From Anaerolineae bacterium (GTDB taxonomy: Bacteria; Chloroflexota; Anaerolineae; B4-G1; SLSP01), in the NCBI GenBank assembly GCA_016927095.1, contig JAFGNI010000040.1:1-11231 (forward strand): a stretch of DNA of 11,231 nucleotides, given 5' to 3'. The notes below the pieces were generated by a model. The model saw only the letters and a list, made by a program, of their open reading frames with translations. It had not been told where the DNA came from and did no database searches. The position numbers and the translations under genes are program-made. Each line of letters begins with the position of its first letter. The first letter of the stretch is position 1. Positions 1-6,269 of this stretch are shown here, one piece after another.

Positions 1-5
1 CCCAT
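1..5 (-). CDS. start of a gene running off the left edge (partial)
   Basis: Only the start codon (ATG read leftward from position 5) and two more bases lie inside the window, so the product cannot be named. A gene is proposed because a good Shine-Dalgarno, GAGGTG on the minus strand (positions 16 to 11), sits 5 nt before the ATG, and a plausible sigma70-type promoter lies further upstream. It would be transcribed divergently from ribF. No protein evidence is available. Confidence 0.35.
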
Positions 6-41
6 GGTATCACCTCGTGGCAGATTGTCCTGGCTATCCCT

Positions 42-71
42 ATTCTACCGCATCCCTCTTCCCGATTTCAG
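42..71 (-). promoter_or_regulatory. candidate sigma70-type promoter for the left-edge gene
   Basis: On the minus strand, CTGAAA (71-66) and TAGAAT (47-42) are separated by 18 bp. The -10 matches the consensus at five of six bases and the -35 at four of six. Transcription would start near position 35 and give a leader of about 30 nt containing the GAGGTG ribosome site. The call is by eye only. Confidence 0.35.
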
Positions 72-103
72 ATGCGTACGCCCTGTCACCGAAAGCCTGG
101 CGC

Positions 104-131
104 TACACACGAGACGCTGCTGAGGTATAAT
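104..131 (+). promoter_or_regulatory. candidate ribF promoter, giving a leaderless transcript
   Basis: A perfect TATAAT at 126-131 is preceded, after 16 bp, by TACACA (four of six matches to TTGACA). The expected start of transcription is near 138, only about 3 nt before the ATG at 141. No Shine-Dalgarno is visible before that ATG, so the ribF mRNA is probably leaderless or nearly so. Confidence 0.5.
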
Positions 132-140
132 GGACGCTCG

Positions 141-1124
141 ATGTGGGTAGACAACGGAATCGCAAACGTGCACCTGAAGCGGGGAAGCGCCGTTACGATC
201 GGCGCCTTTGATGGCGTGCACCGCGGACATGAGGCGCTGATCCGGCGCATGGTCGGCGGCGCAGTAAGGCGGGGCCTGGTCCCCGTGGTCGTGACCTTTG
301 ATCCACTGCCCGGACAGGTGTTGCAGCCCGAGAGCTATCAGCTCCTGTCGTCGCTGGATGAACGCCTGGACCGCATCGCCTCCTTGGGCGTTCAGGGCAC
401 CGTCATCCTGCCCTTTGACCACGCCTTTATGGCGACCCCAGCCGGTGTGTTTGTGGACCTGCTTTTCCACCAATTGCGGATGCGGGGACTATGGGTCGGC
501 CCGGACTTCGCTCTGGGGAAGGATCGCGAGGGCAACGTCGCGTTTCTCCGGGACGCGGGATTGCGCCAAGGCTTCAGCGTGCACGTATTTGAGGAGACAG
601 TCCTCTGGGAGGGGCAACCGGTCCGCAGCAGCCGGATTCGCGGCGCGCTCCGCTCTGGCGATGTCCAGGAGGCCAACGGCTGTCTAGGCTATGCCTACCG
701 CCTGACGGGCACGGTCACCCACGGCGACGGGCGAGGGCAGCGGCTGGGTTTCCCGACAGCCAACCTCCGGATCTCGGACCACCGCCTGCTCCCTGCCAAC
801 GGCGTCTACGTCTGTGAGGCACAGCTTTCCGGCAGCCGCTATGCTGCCATGACGAACATCGGCACACGCCCTACCTTTGACAACGGCAAGCGCACGGTGG
901 AAGCCTACCTCTTGGACTTCGACCGGGACATCTACGGGGCCGAGATGCAACTGGCCTTCTTGAAGCGACTGCGCCCCGAGCTGCGCTTCTCTTCGGTCGA
1001 GGCCCTCATCGAGCAGATGGTCGAGGATGAAACAACAGCGCGACACTGGCTCCGCATCGATGGCGGTGTCCGGTGCGTGGAACACCCGGCTGTCGAGCCG
1101 GCTGCGCAAGACCAAAGATCATAA
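141..1124 (+). CDS. ribF: bifunctional riboflavin kinase / FMN adenylyltransferase
   Basis: RibF phosphorylates riboflavin to FMN and then adenylylates FMN to FAD in the cytoplasm. The 327-residue product has the N-terminal nucleotidyltransferase motif GAFDGVHRGH at 21-30, followed by VTFDPLP (51-57), VGPDFALGKDREGN (119-132) and SSRIRGALRSGDV (163-175). The C-terminal riboflavin kinase domain shows GRGQRLGFPTANL (197-209), GVYV, and TNIGTRPTF (238-246). Most relatives have His where Leu56 stands in FDPLP. The last 20 or so residues are an unremarkable tail beyond the kinase domain. An in-frame ATG at 72 exists, but 141 was chosen because MWVDNGIANVHL aligns with the usual RibF N-terminus and the -10 box lies between the two. 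It converges on rsmI, with 39 bp between the stop codons. Confidence 0.96.
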   Translation: MWVDNGIANVHLKRGSAVTIGAFDGVHRGHEALIRRMVGGAVRRGLVPVVVTFDPLPGQVLQPESYQLLSSLDERLDRIASLGVQGTVILPFDHAFMATPAGVFVDLLFHQLRMRGLWVGPDFALGKDREGNVAFLRDAGLRQGFSVHVFEETVLWEGQPVRSSRIRGALRSGDVQEANGCLGYAYRLTGTVTHGDGRGQRLGFPTANLRISDHRLLPANGVYVCEAQLSGSRYAAMTNIGTRPTFDNGKRTVEAYLLDFDRDIYGAEMQLAFLKRLRPELRFSSVEALIEQMVEDETTARHWLRIDGGVRCVEHPAVEPAAQDQRS

Positions 1125-1129
1125 GGGGC

Positions 1130-1143
1130 GCGGCTGCAGCCGC
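1130..1143. terminator. palindrome between convergent ribF and rsmI
   Basis: A perfect 14-bp palindrome (GCGGCTGCAGCCGC) fills the gap between the two stop codons. It could end transcription from both sides, but there is no clear T-tract on either strand, so a termination role is inferred only from position. Confidence 0.3.
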
Positions 1144-1163
1144 CTTCCCGGCAGGTGCAGCGC

Positions 1164-1991
1164 CTAGTGGCGCTCCTCAGCCTCGGAAACCGAGAGGCCA
1201 TAGACATCGCGGCGACGCCAGCCTGACATCGCGGCGACCTCACGAGCCGCCTGTGAGCGGCTCAGTCCTTCAGACATGCGGTCGGCGAGCGCCTGTCGAA
1301 CGCGGGCCTCAGGCCAAACTGCAGATTCCTCGGAAGCCCCAGCGACCACCAGCGTAAACTCCCCTCTAGGTGGATTGGAGGCAATCCACTCAAGCGCGGA
1401 GGCCAGGTCACCGCGCCAGACTTCCTCGTAGAGCTTGGTCAGCTCCCTACAGACAGCGACCTGGCGGTTGCCAAGGACACGGTGCATCGCCGCCAATGTC
1501 TGCGCAACGCGGTGGGGCGCCTCGTAGAAAATCAGCGTCGCTGCCACCGCCTTAAGCCTCTCAAGCGTGGCTTCGGGATGCTTTCGCGGCAGGAAACCCA
1601 CAAAGTAGAATTGGTCCGTGGGGAGCCCCGAGACGACCAGCGCAGCAGTCTGCGCAGACGGACCGGGGATGGGGACAACCGGCACACCCCGCTCGATAGC
1701 CGCCCGGATCAACGGGAAGCCAGGATCTGAGATCCCGGGCATACCGGCCTCCGAGATCAACGCCACGTCGCCGGTTTCGAGCGCGACCAGGATCTCCTCC
1801 AGCTTCTGGCGTTCGTTGGCCTCAAAGTAAGAGGTTACCGGCGTGGCAATCTCGTAGTGCTGCAGCAGCACCCCGGCCTTGCGGGTGTCCTCGGCGGCGA
1901 TCAGGTGCACTGCCTTCAGCACCCGCAAGGCTCGGAGCGTTATGTCCTCTAGGTTCCCAATCGGGGTCCCGACGACATAGAGCGTCGACAT
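1164..1991 (-). CDS. rsmI: 16S rRNA (cytidine-1402-2'-O)-methyltransferase
   Basis: RsmI uses S-adenosylmethionine to 2'-O-methylate C1402 in the decoding centre of 16S rRNA. The 275-residue product is a full-length tetrapyrrole-methylase-fold enzyme: GTPIGNLEDIT (8-18), AAEDTRK (32-38), the glycine loop SEAGMPGISDPG (80-91), IPGPSA (108-113), FYEAPHR (155-161) and RELTKLYEE (182-190). It ends with the usual C-terminal helical segment LSRSQAAREVA. Two familiar motifs vary: SYFEANE replaces the common YHEHNE, and SEAGMPG replaces SDAGTPG. A TTG at 1994 is also possible, but the ATG at 1991 fits the family, and its first base is the last base of the upstream stop (TGATG). That junction points to translational coupling. 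It is the last gene of the 3691-1164 operon. Confidence 0.96.
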   Translation of the reverse strand: MSTLYVVGTPIGNLEDITLRALRVLKAVHLIAAEDTRKAGVLLQHYEIATPVTSYFEANERQKLEEILVALETGDVALISEAGMPGISDPGFPLIRAAIERGVPVVPIPGPSAQTAALVVSGLPTDQFYFVGFLPRKHPEATLERLKAVAATLIFYEAPHRVAQTLAAMHRVLGNRQVAVCRELTKLYEEVWRGDLASALEWIASNPPRGEFTLVVAGASEESAVWPEARVRQALADRMSEGLSRSQAAREVAAMSGWRRRDVYGLSVSEAEERH

Positions 1992-2683
1992 CAATGATTC
2001 TTAACGAAGACGATGTGGGCAAGGGAGGTGGAGCAGAGCCCCTCGTAGTTAAGCACGATCTCCGCGGAGATTGGTGGGTGATTGGGATCATCCCGTGAGT
2101 GAATCTGGACCCGGAAGACGCCGTCCACAGCCTTGGGGGCGTTGTCAAAGAACTGCTCCCAGCCGGAGTCACCATAGACCGGCTTATCTCCAGAGGTCAC
2201 AACCGTGTCGATACCCCCGCCCCACACGTGGATGGGGTATCCCCGCAGTGGGTTCCCATCGATATCCTCAACCGTGCCCGCCACCCCCATCCACGCACAA
2301 CCATAATAGGGCGTCTCGTAGGTGAGCTCATACGTGAACGGATAGGGCGAGCGGGTGACCCGCGGCGTCGGCGTCGACGTTGGCTTCGGCGTCGGTGGTG
2401 GCGTCGTCGGCGCCGGCGTCGGCGTGATCGTCGGCGTGAAACTGGCGGGCGGCGTCGGCGTCACCGTGGGTGTCGTCGTCGCCGTCCATGTAGCAGCCGG
2501 CACATCTGTCGGCGTGGGGCTGGGCGTCGTCGTCGCGATCAGCACGCGCTGAGGTTCCGGAGGGAACGGGTTGATGGGCAGATACGGATTGATCGCGATG
2601 ACGATATAGCATATGAGTATGAGGATCGTCAGCCCCAACACCACCAGACTGGCAATACTGTAGATCTGTTCCCGCTGCCCCAT
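1991..2683 (-). CDS. membrane-anchored Thr/Pro-linker surface protein
   Basis: I do not recognise a named family. The 230-residue product has a short N-terminus, one hydrophobic span (about 9-31), a low-complexity linker rich in Thr and Pro (about 50-112), and a C-terminal globular domain (about 116-230). The linker implies an N-in topology with the C-terminus outside the cell. The domain begins YYGCAWMGVAGTVEDIDGNPL, a pattern like Ig-fold carboxypeptidase-regulatory modules, and holds two cysteines (129 and 217) that could form a disulfide. A binding or structural role at the cell surface is inferred. Its Shine-Dalgarno AGGAGG (minus strand, 2694-2689) overlaps the stop codon of the upstream foldase gene, 9 bp away, and its own stop overlaps the rsmI start. 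The product may be a client of the foldase, but nothing in the sequence proves it. Confidence 0.85.
   Translation of the reverse strand: MGQREQIYSIASLVVLGLTILILICYIVIAINPYLPINPFPPEPQRVLIATTTPSPTPTDVPAATWTATTTPTVTPTPPASFTPTITPTPAPTTPPPTPKPTSTPTPRVTRSPYPFTYELTYETPYYGCAWMGVAGTVEDIDGNPLRGYPIHVWGGGIDTVVTSGDKPVYGDSGWEQFFDNAPKAVDGVFRVQIHSRDDPNHPPISAEIVLNYEGLCSTSLAHIVFVKNH
2348..2536 (-). repeat. low-complexity DNA encoding the Thr/Pro linker
   Basis: This stretch is built from short, imperfect units such as GGCGTC on the plus strand and codes for the linker at residues 50-112 of the surface protein. Such DNA is prone to slippage in whole codons, so linker length may differ between strains. It also creates a spurious Arg-rich open frame on the opposite strand. 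Confidence 0.6.
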
Positions 2684-2692
2684 GGCCGCCTC

Positions 2693-3691
2693 CTAGGATT
2701 CTGGCGCGATGAAGACCTGGATATCTGCGGAGGCCCGCAACTCATCCAACCACGTTCGGACGGCCTGGTCTCGCAGCAAACGCAAGTTCTCGGGCTCGAT
2801 CTCGCGATCAGGAACCCGTTCAACCACTTGCACGATGTGGTAGCCCAGCTCACTCTGGATGATGTCACTGAGTTGGCCAGGTTGAAGCGCAAAGGCCGCA
2901 GTCTCAACCTCCCTAGAGGTCAAGACACCGATGGGGAAGAAGCCCAGATCTCCCCCGAGATCTCGGGTGCTGATATCCTGGGAGTAGGTTCGGGCCAGGG
3001 AGGCAAAGTCGCCGCCAGCTTGAAGCTGGCTCAACACGAGCTGGGCCTCCTCTGGCGTACTGACCACGATATGGCGGGCGTGCACGTGCTCAGCCTGCGT
3101 TGGGACTGCCTCGGCAATGCGGTTTGCCATCTGGGTGGCAAGCATATCCTGCCGCAGTTGAACCCGCATCTCGTCCAACGTAATGCTCTCTTGCTCGAGC
3201 CAAGCCTCGAAGGCCTCAGCACCGATATCCGCGCGTAAACCCTCAATCGTAGTATCGATGTCTTCATCCGTGACCGTAGCACCTTCCCGCACAGCCGCCT
3301 GCTCGATCAGCTTTTGTTCCACCATCAAATCAAGGACCCACTGACGTCCCTGAGCCAACGCACTTTGGCCCTCTGGTGTGGTAGGATCCTGCCCAGCAGC
3401 GACCATTGATGCTTCATAGCGCCCTACCTGGCGCTCGTACTCTTCAAGCAAGATCGGCTCACCGTTCACGATAGCTGCCATGGACTCCGTCGCGGTCGTG
3501 GGTTCTGGTTCAGCATCAGGGGCTAAGGGCGGCGTTGCGGTCGCCTCGGGCTCAGAGGATGGTGGCTCTGCCGGCGCCACCGGGGTCGCCGTTGGCAACG
3601 ACGGCGGGGCACTGGGTATGTCGGTGCTGCACGCAGGTGCTAGGATTAGCTGAGCCAGCGCCACCAGCATCAGCAGCTTGGTGCATTTCAT
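2693..3691 (-). CDS. exported parvulin-type peptidyl-prolyl isomerase (PrsA/SurA-like)
   Basis: This is a foldase for exported proteins, acting outside the cytoplasmic membrane by cis-trans isomerisation of prolyl bonds. The 332-residue product has a signal peptide (1-20) followed by Cys21. The site reads LILAPAC, so it fits a signal peptidase I site (APA) as well as a weak lipobox with Ala at -3; lipid attachment is uncertain. A Pro/Thr/Glu-rich tether (22-68) leads to a SurA-N-like helical domain (about 71-200, starting AAIVNGEPI). The parvulin domain is at about 204-294, with HARHIVV, DLGGDLGFF and GYHIVQV; His206 and His285 match the conserved parvulin histidines. The start is fixed by GGGAGG (minus strand, 3703-3698), 6 nt upstream of the ATG. 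It is the first gene of a three-gene operon ending in rsmI. Confidence 0.92.
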   Translation of the reverse strand: MKCTKLLMLVALAQLILAPACSTDIPSAPPSLPTATPVAPAEPPSSEPEATATPPLAPDAEPEPTTATESMAAIVNGEPILLEEYERQVGRYEASMVAAGQDPTTPEGQSALAQGRQWVLDLMVEQKLIEQAAVREGATVTDEDIDTTIEGLRADIGAEAFEAWLEQESITLDEMRVQLRQDMLATQMANRIAEAVPTQAEHVHARHIVVSTPEEAQLVLSQLQAGGDFASLARTYSQDISTRDLGGDLGFFPIGVLTSREVETAAFALQPGQLSDIIQSELGYHIVQVVERVPDREIEPENLRLLRDQAVRTWLDELRASADIQVFIAPES

Positions 3692-3719
3692 GGAATTCCT
3701 CCCAGGTAGGATACGCTTT

Positions 3720-3761
3720 CGCCGTAGCGGCGATGCAAACCGCCCTAGCGGTGATGCATAC
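3720..3761 (-). repeat. two tandem 21-bp repeats in the foldase-operon leader
   Basis: Copies at 3720-3740 and 3741-3761 match at 18 of 21 positions and lie end to end. Each contains or borders a small hairpin. Copy 1 has TCGCCG-TAG-CGGCGA (3719-3733), and copy 2 has ACCGC-CCTA-GCGGT (3739-3752). Both repeats share the end GATGCA(A/T)AC. They cover the predicted transcription start near 3759 and the first part of the leader. They could be a two-site operator or an RNA structure; the sequence cannot decide. Confidence 0.6.
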
Positions 3762-3765
3762 TGCC

Positions 3766-3794
3766 ATTATAAACCGAGCCAGATTTTAACGCAA
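3766..3794 (-). promoter_or_regulatory. promoter of the foldase / surface protein / rsmI operon
   Basis: On the minus strand, TTGCGT (3794-3789) is followed after exactly 17 bp by a perfect TATAAT (3771-3766). The predicted start near 3759 gives a leader of about 68 nt before the foldase ATG. Confidence 0.65.
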
Positions 3795-3816
3795 TTCTAG
3801 CCCACTTCAACACCCC

Positions 3817-3845
3817 TTGACCCTGCCTCGGTTTCTATCTACAAT
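3817..3845 (+). promoter_or_regulatory. strong sigma70-type promoter of the GNAT gene
   Basis: TTGACC (3817-3822) and TACAAT (3840-3845) are separated by exactly 17 bp, each with five of six consensus bases. Transcription should begin near 3852. The TTG of the -35 box is the same triplet an automatic caller would take as the gene start, so that start is almost certainly wrong. Confidence 0.7.
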
Positions 3846-3891
3846 CGCATCGAACGCGCTGTCGCGGCGACGAGAAGACGGCCCGTGCGGG

Positions 3892-3896
3892 GGAGG
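3892..3896 (+). promoter_or_regulatory. ribosome binding site that points to an ATC start
   Basis: A perfect GGAGG inside a G-rich run (3889-3897) lies 7 nt before the ATC codon at 3904 in the GNAT frame. No ATG, GTG or TTG of that frame occurs between the promoter and codon 3955, which lies inside the first part of the acetyltransferase fold. Confidence 0.5.
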
Positions 3897-3903
3897 GACA
3901 GAC

Positions 3904-4866
3904 ATCGCAGTCGATACTGAGTGCCACATCAGGCCTATCCAGGCCGGACGTGATATGCCCGCAGTTTTGGATCTGGTCGAAATCGGGTTCCGGAAAGAAC
4001 TGGATCCGCAGGGCTGGAAGATGCTGCAGCAGATGCGGCGGCTCACGCAATCTGGCGCCCTGGCCCGCATATTCTACAGCACCAGCGGCGATGCTGCCGG
4101 TTTCGTCTGCGTCAAGAACGGGCAAATCATCGGGAATCTCTCGCTGCGCTACGCTTCGCCACGCAGCCAACATGGCCGGATGATCGGGAATGTGGTGGTC
4201 CACCCCGACTACCGCGGCGTGGGCATTGGACGCGCCCTTATGGAAAAGGGCATCGAGGCAGCCCGCAACCAAGGCGCGGCATGGGTTGGCCTGGAGGTCC
4301 GCGCAGACAACCAGATCGCCTGCCAGCTCTACGAGCACCTGGGCTTCCGGCCCGTCGGAACCATCGAGCATATGCTGCGACCCGAAGGCCTTCCCTGGCC
4401 CCAAGCACAACGCCCGGCACCCGCCTGGCGCGTCTCAAAATCGCACGACAACCACCAGTGGCGGCACCTGGCGGGGCTGATGCACGCCTACGACCAACGG
4501 CTGATCCTGGAAGTGGAATCGCGAGAGTATCTCTTCGGCGGCTTTGAGCGCCGTCTCAACCAGTGGCTGTCAGGCCAGTCGGAACGGGCCTGGGTCTACG
4601 AGACAGATGAAGGTGAGGTACGTATGGCAATCCGGCTCCAGACGGACCGCCGGTTCAAGTTCCTGATCTGGGAGCTGCTGCTCCACCCCAACTGCACGGA
4701 GCAGGAGACTCAGGAAATGATGGCACAGTGTCTAGCGGGCAGCCGGCATTTCCCCACCTGGCCCGTCGTCGCCTTGGTCCCCGAGCATCGCCCCCTGCTC
4801 CAAAGCCTCAAAGCCACCGGCTTCGAGATCCATCGTACACTGCAGCAGATGATTCTGGACCTGTAG
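3904..4866 (+). CDS. GNAT-family acetyltransferase with two GNAT-like halves
   Basis: It probably transfers an acetyl group from acetyl-CoA to an unknown amine. Counting from the ATC at 3904 (320 residues), the N-terminal GNAT domain runs from HIRPIQ (8-13) to about 160. Its acetyl-CoA pyrophosphate-binding motif A is VVVHPDYRGVGIGRAL (97-112), followed by LEVRADNQIACQLYEHLGFRPVG. The second half (about 180-320) looks like a degenerate GNAT repeat: a matching VVALVPEHRPLLQSLKATGFEIHR stretch near the C-terminus, but no clear R-G-x-G loop. It may therefore be structural. The start is uncertain: TTG 3817 lies in the -35 box, ATG 3955 would remove the first strand, and ATC 3904 has a perfect GGAGG at good spacing. 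An error in the sequence at this codon is the main alternative. The gene diverges from the foldase operon and converges on the HAD gene. Confidence 0.88.
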   Translation: MAVDTECHIRPIQAGRDMPAVLDLVEIGFRKELDPQGWKMLQQMRRLTQSGALARIFYSTSGDAAGFVCVKNGQIIGNLSLRYASPRSQHGRMIGNVVVHPDYRGVGIGRALMEKGIEAARNQGAAWVGLEVRADNQIACQLYEHLGFRPVGTIEHMLRPEGLPWPQAQRPAPAWRVSKSHDNHQWRHLAGLMHAYDQRLILEVESREYLFGGFERRLNQWLSGQSERAWVYETDEGEVRMAIRLQTDRRFKFLIWELLLHPNCTEQETQEMMAQCLAGSRHFPTWPVVALVPEHRPLLQSLKATGFEIHRTLQQMILDL

Positions 4867-4868
4867 CC

Positions 4869-4889
4869 GGCGGCGCAGCCTGCGTCGCC
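4869..4889. terminator. hairpin between convergent GNAT and HAD genes
   Basis: GGCGGCGCAG (4869-4878) and CTGCGTCGCC (4880-4889) are near-perfect inverted repeats with one G-T wobble, forming about 8 bp around a 5-nt loop in RNA. The hairpin directly follows the GNAT stop and precedes the HAD stop, so it could serve both strands. No T-tract follows it. Confidence 0.4.
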
Positions 4890-4900
4890 CTCGCGCGCGT

Positions 4901-5446
4901 CTAGACCTGAACGGTCTGGCCCCAACCGAAGAACCGCGCAGCCGTTGAGAATGCCATCCCCGCATTAGCGGCTGCTTCGGCATCGGTCTCGGCGTCGCCC
5001 ACGAAGATGGCCATCTCGGGCCCGACGTGGAAGCGCTGGCATGCTGCCAACAACATGCCCGGTGCTGGCTTGCGCCAGCTCGAAGCCGCCGACACGTGAA
5101 GGCCCAATCCAGCCGCGCCAATCTCCAGTTCCTGGATTAGGAGCCGGTAGGCAACACGACTCAAGGAGAGGCGGTCGTCTCCCACCGAGACGAACCATGG
5201 AACCTGGGCGAGCTGTGGGAGATGCGCCGCGATTCTCACGAAGCGTGCGCCCAAGTCGCGTGGATCCGGGTACTTCAGCTCTCCCGTCGCGGCTCCCCAG
5301 GCCGGGCCGGCCTGGTTGGTTGCCACCGCAATCCTTGCCCCCTGAGCCTGCAGCTCCGCGATCTTCTCGACCACACCGGTTAACGGCCGTTCGCCGTATT
5401 TCTCCACGAGCGTGCCGTCCAGGTCGAAGATATGCAGCATCGCCAT
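4901..5446 (-). CDS. HAD-superfamily phosphatase, class IIIA-like
   Basis: A small cytoplasmic phosphatase of unknown substrate, 181 residues long. Motif I is FDLDGTL (7-13, nucleophile Asp8 and acid/base Asp10), motif II VATNQAG (41-47, Thr43), motif III Lys126 in WRKPAPGML, and motif IV VGDAETD (149-155). The small size, the TNQAG motif and KPxPGM resemble the HisB N-terminal, GmhB and polynucleotide 3'-phosphatase group, but nothing nearby identifies the substrate. A second ATG lies two codons inside (MAM). The first is used here, though the site before it (GGGGGT) is weak. It follows rlmB after a strong hairpin and is either reached by readthrough or has a promoter I could not see. Motifs are complete, so it should be active. 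Confidence 0.88.
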   Translation of the reverse strand: MAMLHIFDLDGTLVEKYGERPLTGVVEKIAELQAQGARIAVATNQAGPAWGAATGELKYPDPRDLGARFVRIAAHLPQLAQVPWFVSVGDDRLSLSRVAYRLLIQELEIGAAGLGLHVSAASSWRKPAPGMLLAACQRFHVGPEMAIFVGDAETDAEAAANAGMAFSTAARFFGWGQTVQV

Positions 5447-5468
5447 TGGTGACCCCCAAGAAACCAGA

Positions 5469-5493
5469 AGCGAGCGGGACGGGCCCGCTCGCT
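5469..5493 (-). terminator. terminator-like hairpin after rlmB
   Basis: A perfect 10-bp stem (AGCGAGCGGG at 5469-5478, CCCGCTCGCT at 5484-5493) encloses a 5-nt loop. On the minus strand it is followed by a partly T-rich stretch, TCTGGTTTCTTGG. It lies between rlmB and the HAD gene, 23 nt before the HAD start, so it may reduce rather than abolish expression of the HAD gene. Confidence 0.55.
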
Positions 5494-5515
5494 CACAACG
5501 CCGTCAAACGTTCAC

Positions 5516-6265
5516 CTATGAGACCAGGGAGCGCTGCCGCAACACCTCGTAGAGCGCCACGGAACCGGCGACGGCGGCGTTCAGGGAGTTGATCCGCCCA
5601 TGCATCGGCATGCGCATCACCCAGTCACAGCGCTCGCGCACTAGCCGCCGCAGGCCTTCAGACTCACTGCCCACAACCAACGCCAACGGCACGTCGAGGT
5701 TGACCTCTGTGTAGAGCTGCGCCCCATAGACGTCCTCCAGACCTGCCACCCAGATCTCGGTCTCCTTGAGGCTTTCGATCTCCTGCGCCAGGTTGGTTAC
5801 TTGCGCGACCAACATATGCTCGGCTGCCCCGGACGATGTGTTGACCGTTGCCGGCGTGATGCCCGCCGCTCGACGCTCCTGAATCACTATGCCATGGACG
5901 CCAACGGCCTCTGCCGTCCGGATCAAGCTGCCGAGGTTGTGGACATCCTGGACAAGGTCCAGTAAGAGGAGTAAGGGCATCTCCGCTCGCTCCTGAGCCA
6001 GATCCAGCATCTCGGAGACGCTCGCATAGGGATAGCCGGTCGTCTCGAGGGCCACGCCCTGGTGTTGATCCGTGCTGGCCAGTTGCTGGAGATCGTGACG
6101 CGGCACGGTCTCCACGGGCACGTGGTGTGCTGCCGCGAGCGCCGTCATCTCATCAACAATGGACGCTTGGACCGTACCTTGGGCCAAAAGCAGCCGGACC
6201 GCGCGGCGACGCCCGGCGCGGAGGGACTCTGTGACCGCGTGACGCCCATAGAGCGTTTCAGTCAC
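5516..6265 (-). CDS. rlmB: 23S rRNA (guanosine-2251-2'-O)-methyltransferase, SPOUT/TrmH family
   Basis: RlmB methylates the 2'-OH of G2251 in the peptidyl-transferase P loop of 23S rRNA. The 249-residue product has the N-terminal L30e-like substrate-binding domain (YGRHAVTESL, 6-15, through DQHQGVALE, 66-74) and a SPOUT catalytic domain. The three knot motifs are LDLVQDVHNLGSLIRTAEA (102-120; Asn110, Arg116), VVGSESEGLRRLV (197-209) and MHGRINSLNAAVAGSVALYE (221-240; Ser227-Leu228-Asn229). Length and motifs are normal for RlmB; another TrmH-type guanosine methylase is the alternative. The start is a GTG, 4 nt after the cysS stop, and matches the family N-terminus. It is co-transcribed with cysS, as in Bacillus. 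Confidence 0.92.
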   Translation of the reverse strand: MTETLYGRHAVTESLRAGRRRAVRLLLAQGTVQASIVDEMTALAAAHHVPVETVPRHDLQQLASTDQHQGVALETTGYPYASVSEMLDLAQERAEMPLLLLLDLVQDVHNLGSLIRTAEAVGVHGIVIQERRAAGITPATVNTSSGAAEHMLVAQVTNLAQEIESLKETEIWVAGLEDVYGAQLYTEVNLDVPLALVVGSESEGLRRLVRERCDWVMRMPMHGRINSLNAAVAGSVALYEVLRQRSLVS

Positions 6266-6269
6266 GGGG

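Noticed and set aside
45..473. Minus-strand open frame overlapping the start of ribF
   Set aside because: It lies antisense to the RibF nucleotidyltransferase motifs and has no protein features.
2099..3238. Long plus-strand open frame (379 codons) opposite the foldase and surface-protein genes
   Set aside because: It spans two well-supported minus-strand genes, is Arg-rich from the low-complexity linker, and has no domain or ribosome site.
3720..3761. Possible CRISPR remnant
   Set aside because: There are only two units, directly abutting with no spacer, and no cas gene nearby.
3835..4410. Minus-strand open frame of 191 codons opposite the GNAT gene
   Set aside because: It is antisense to a clear acetyl-CoA-binding domain and has no recognisable motifs.
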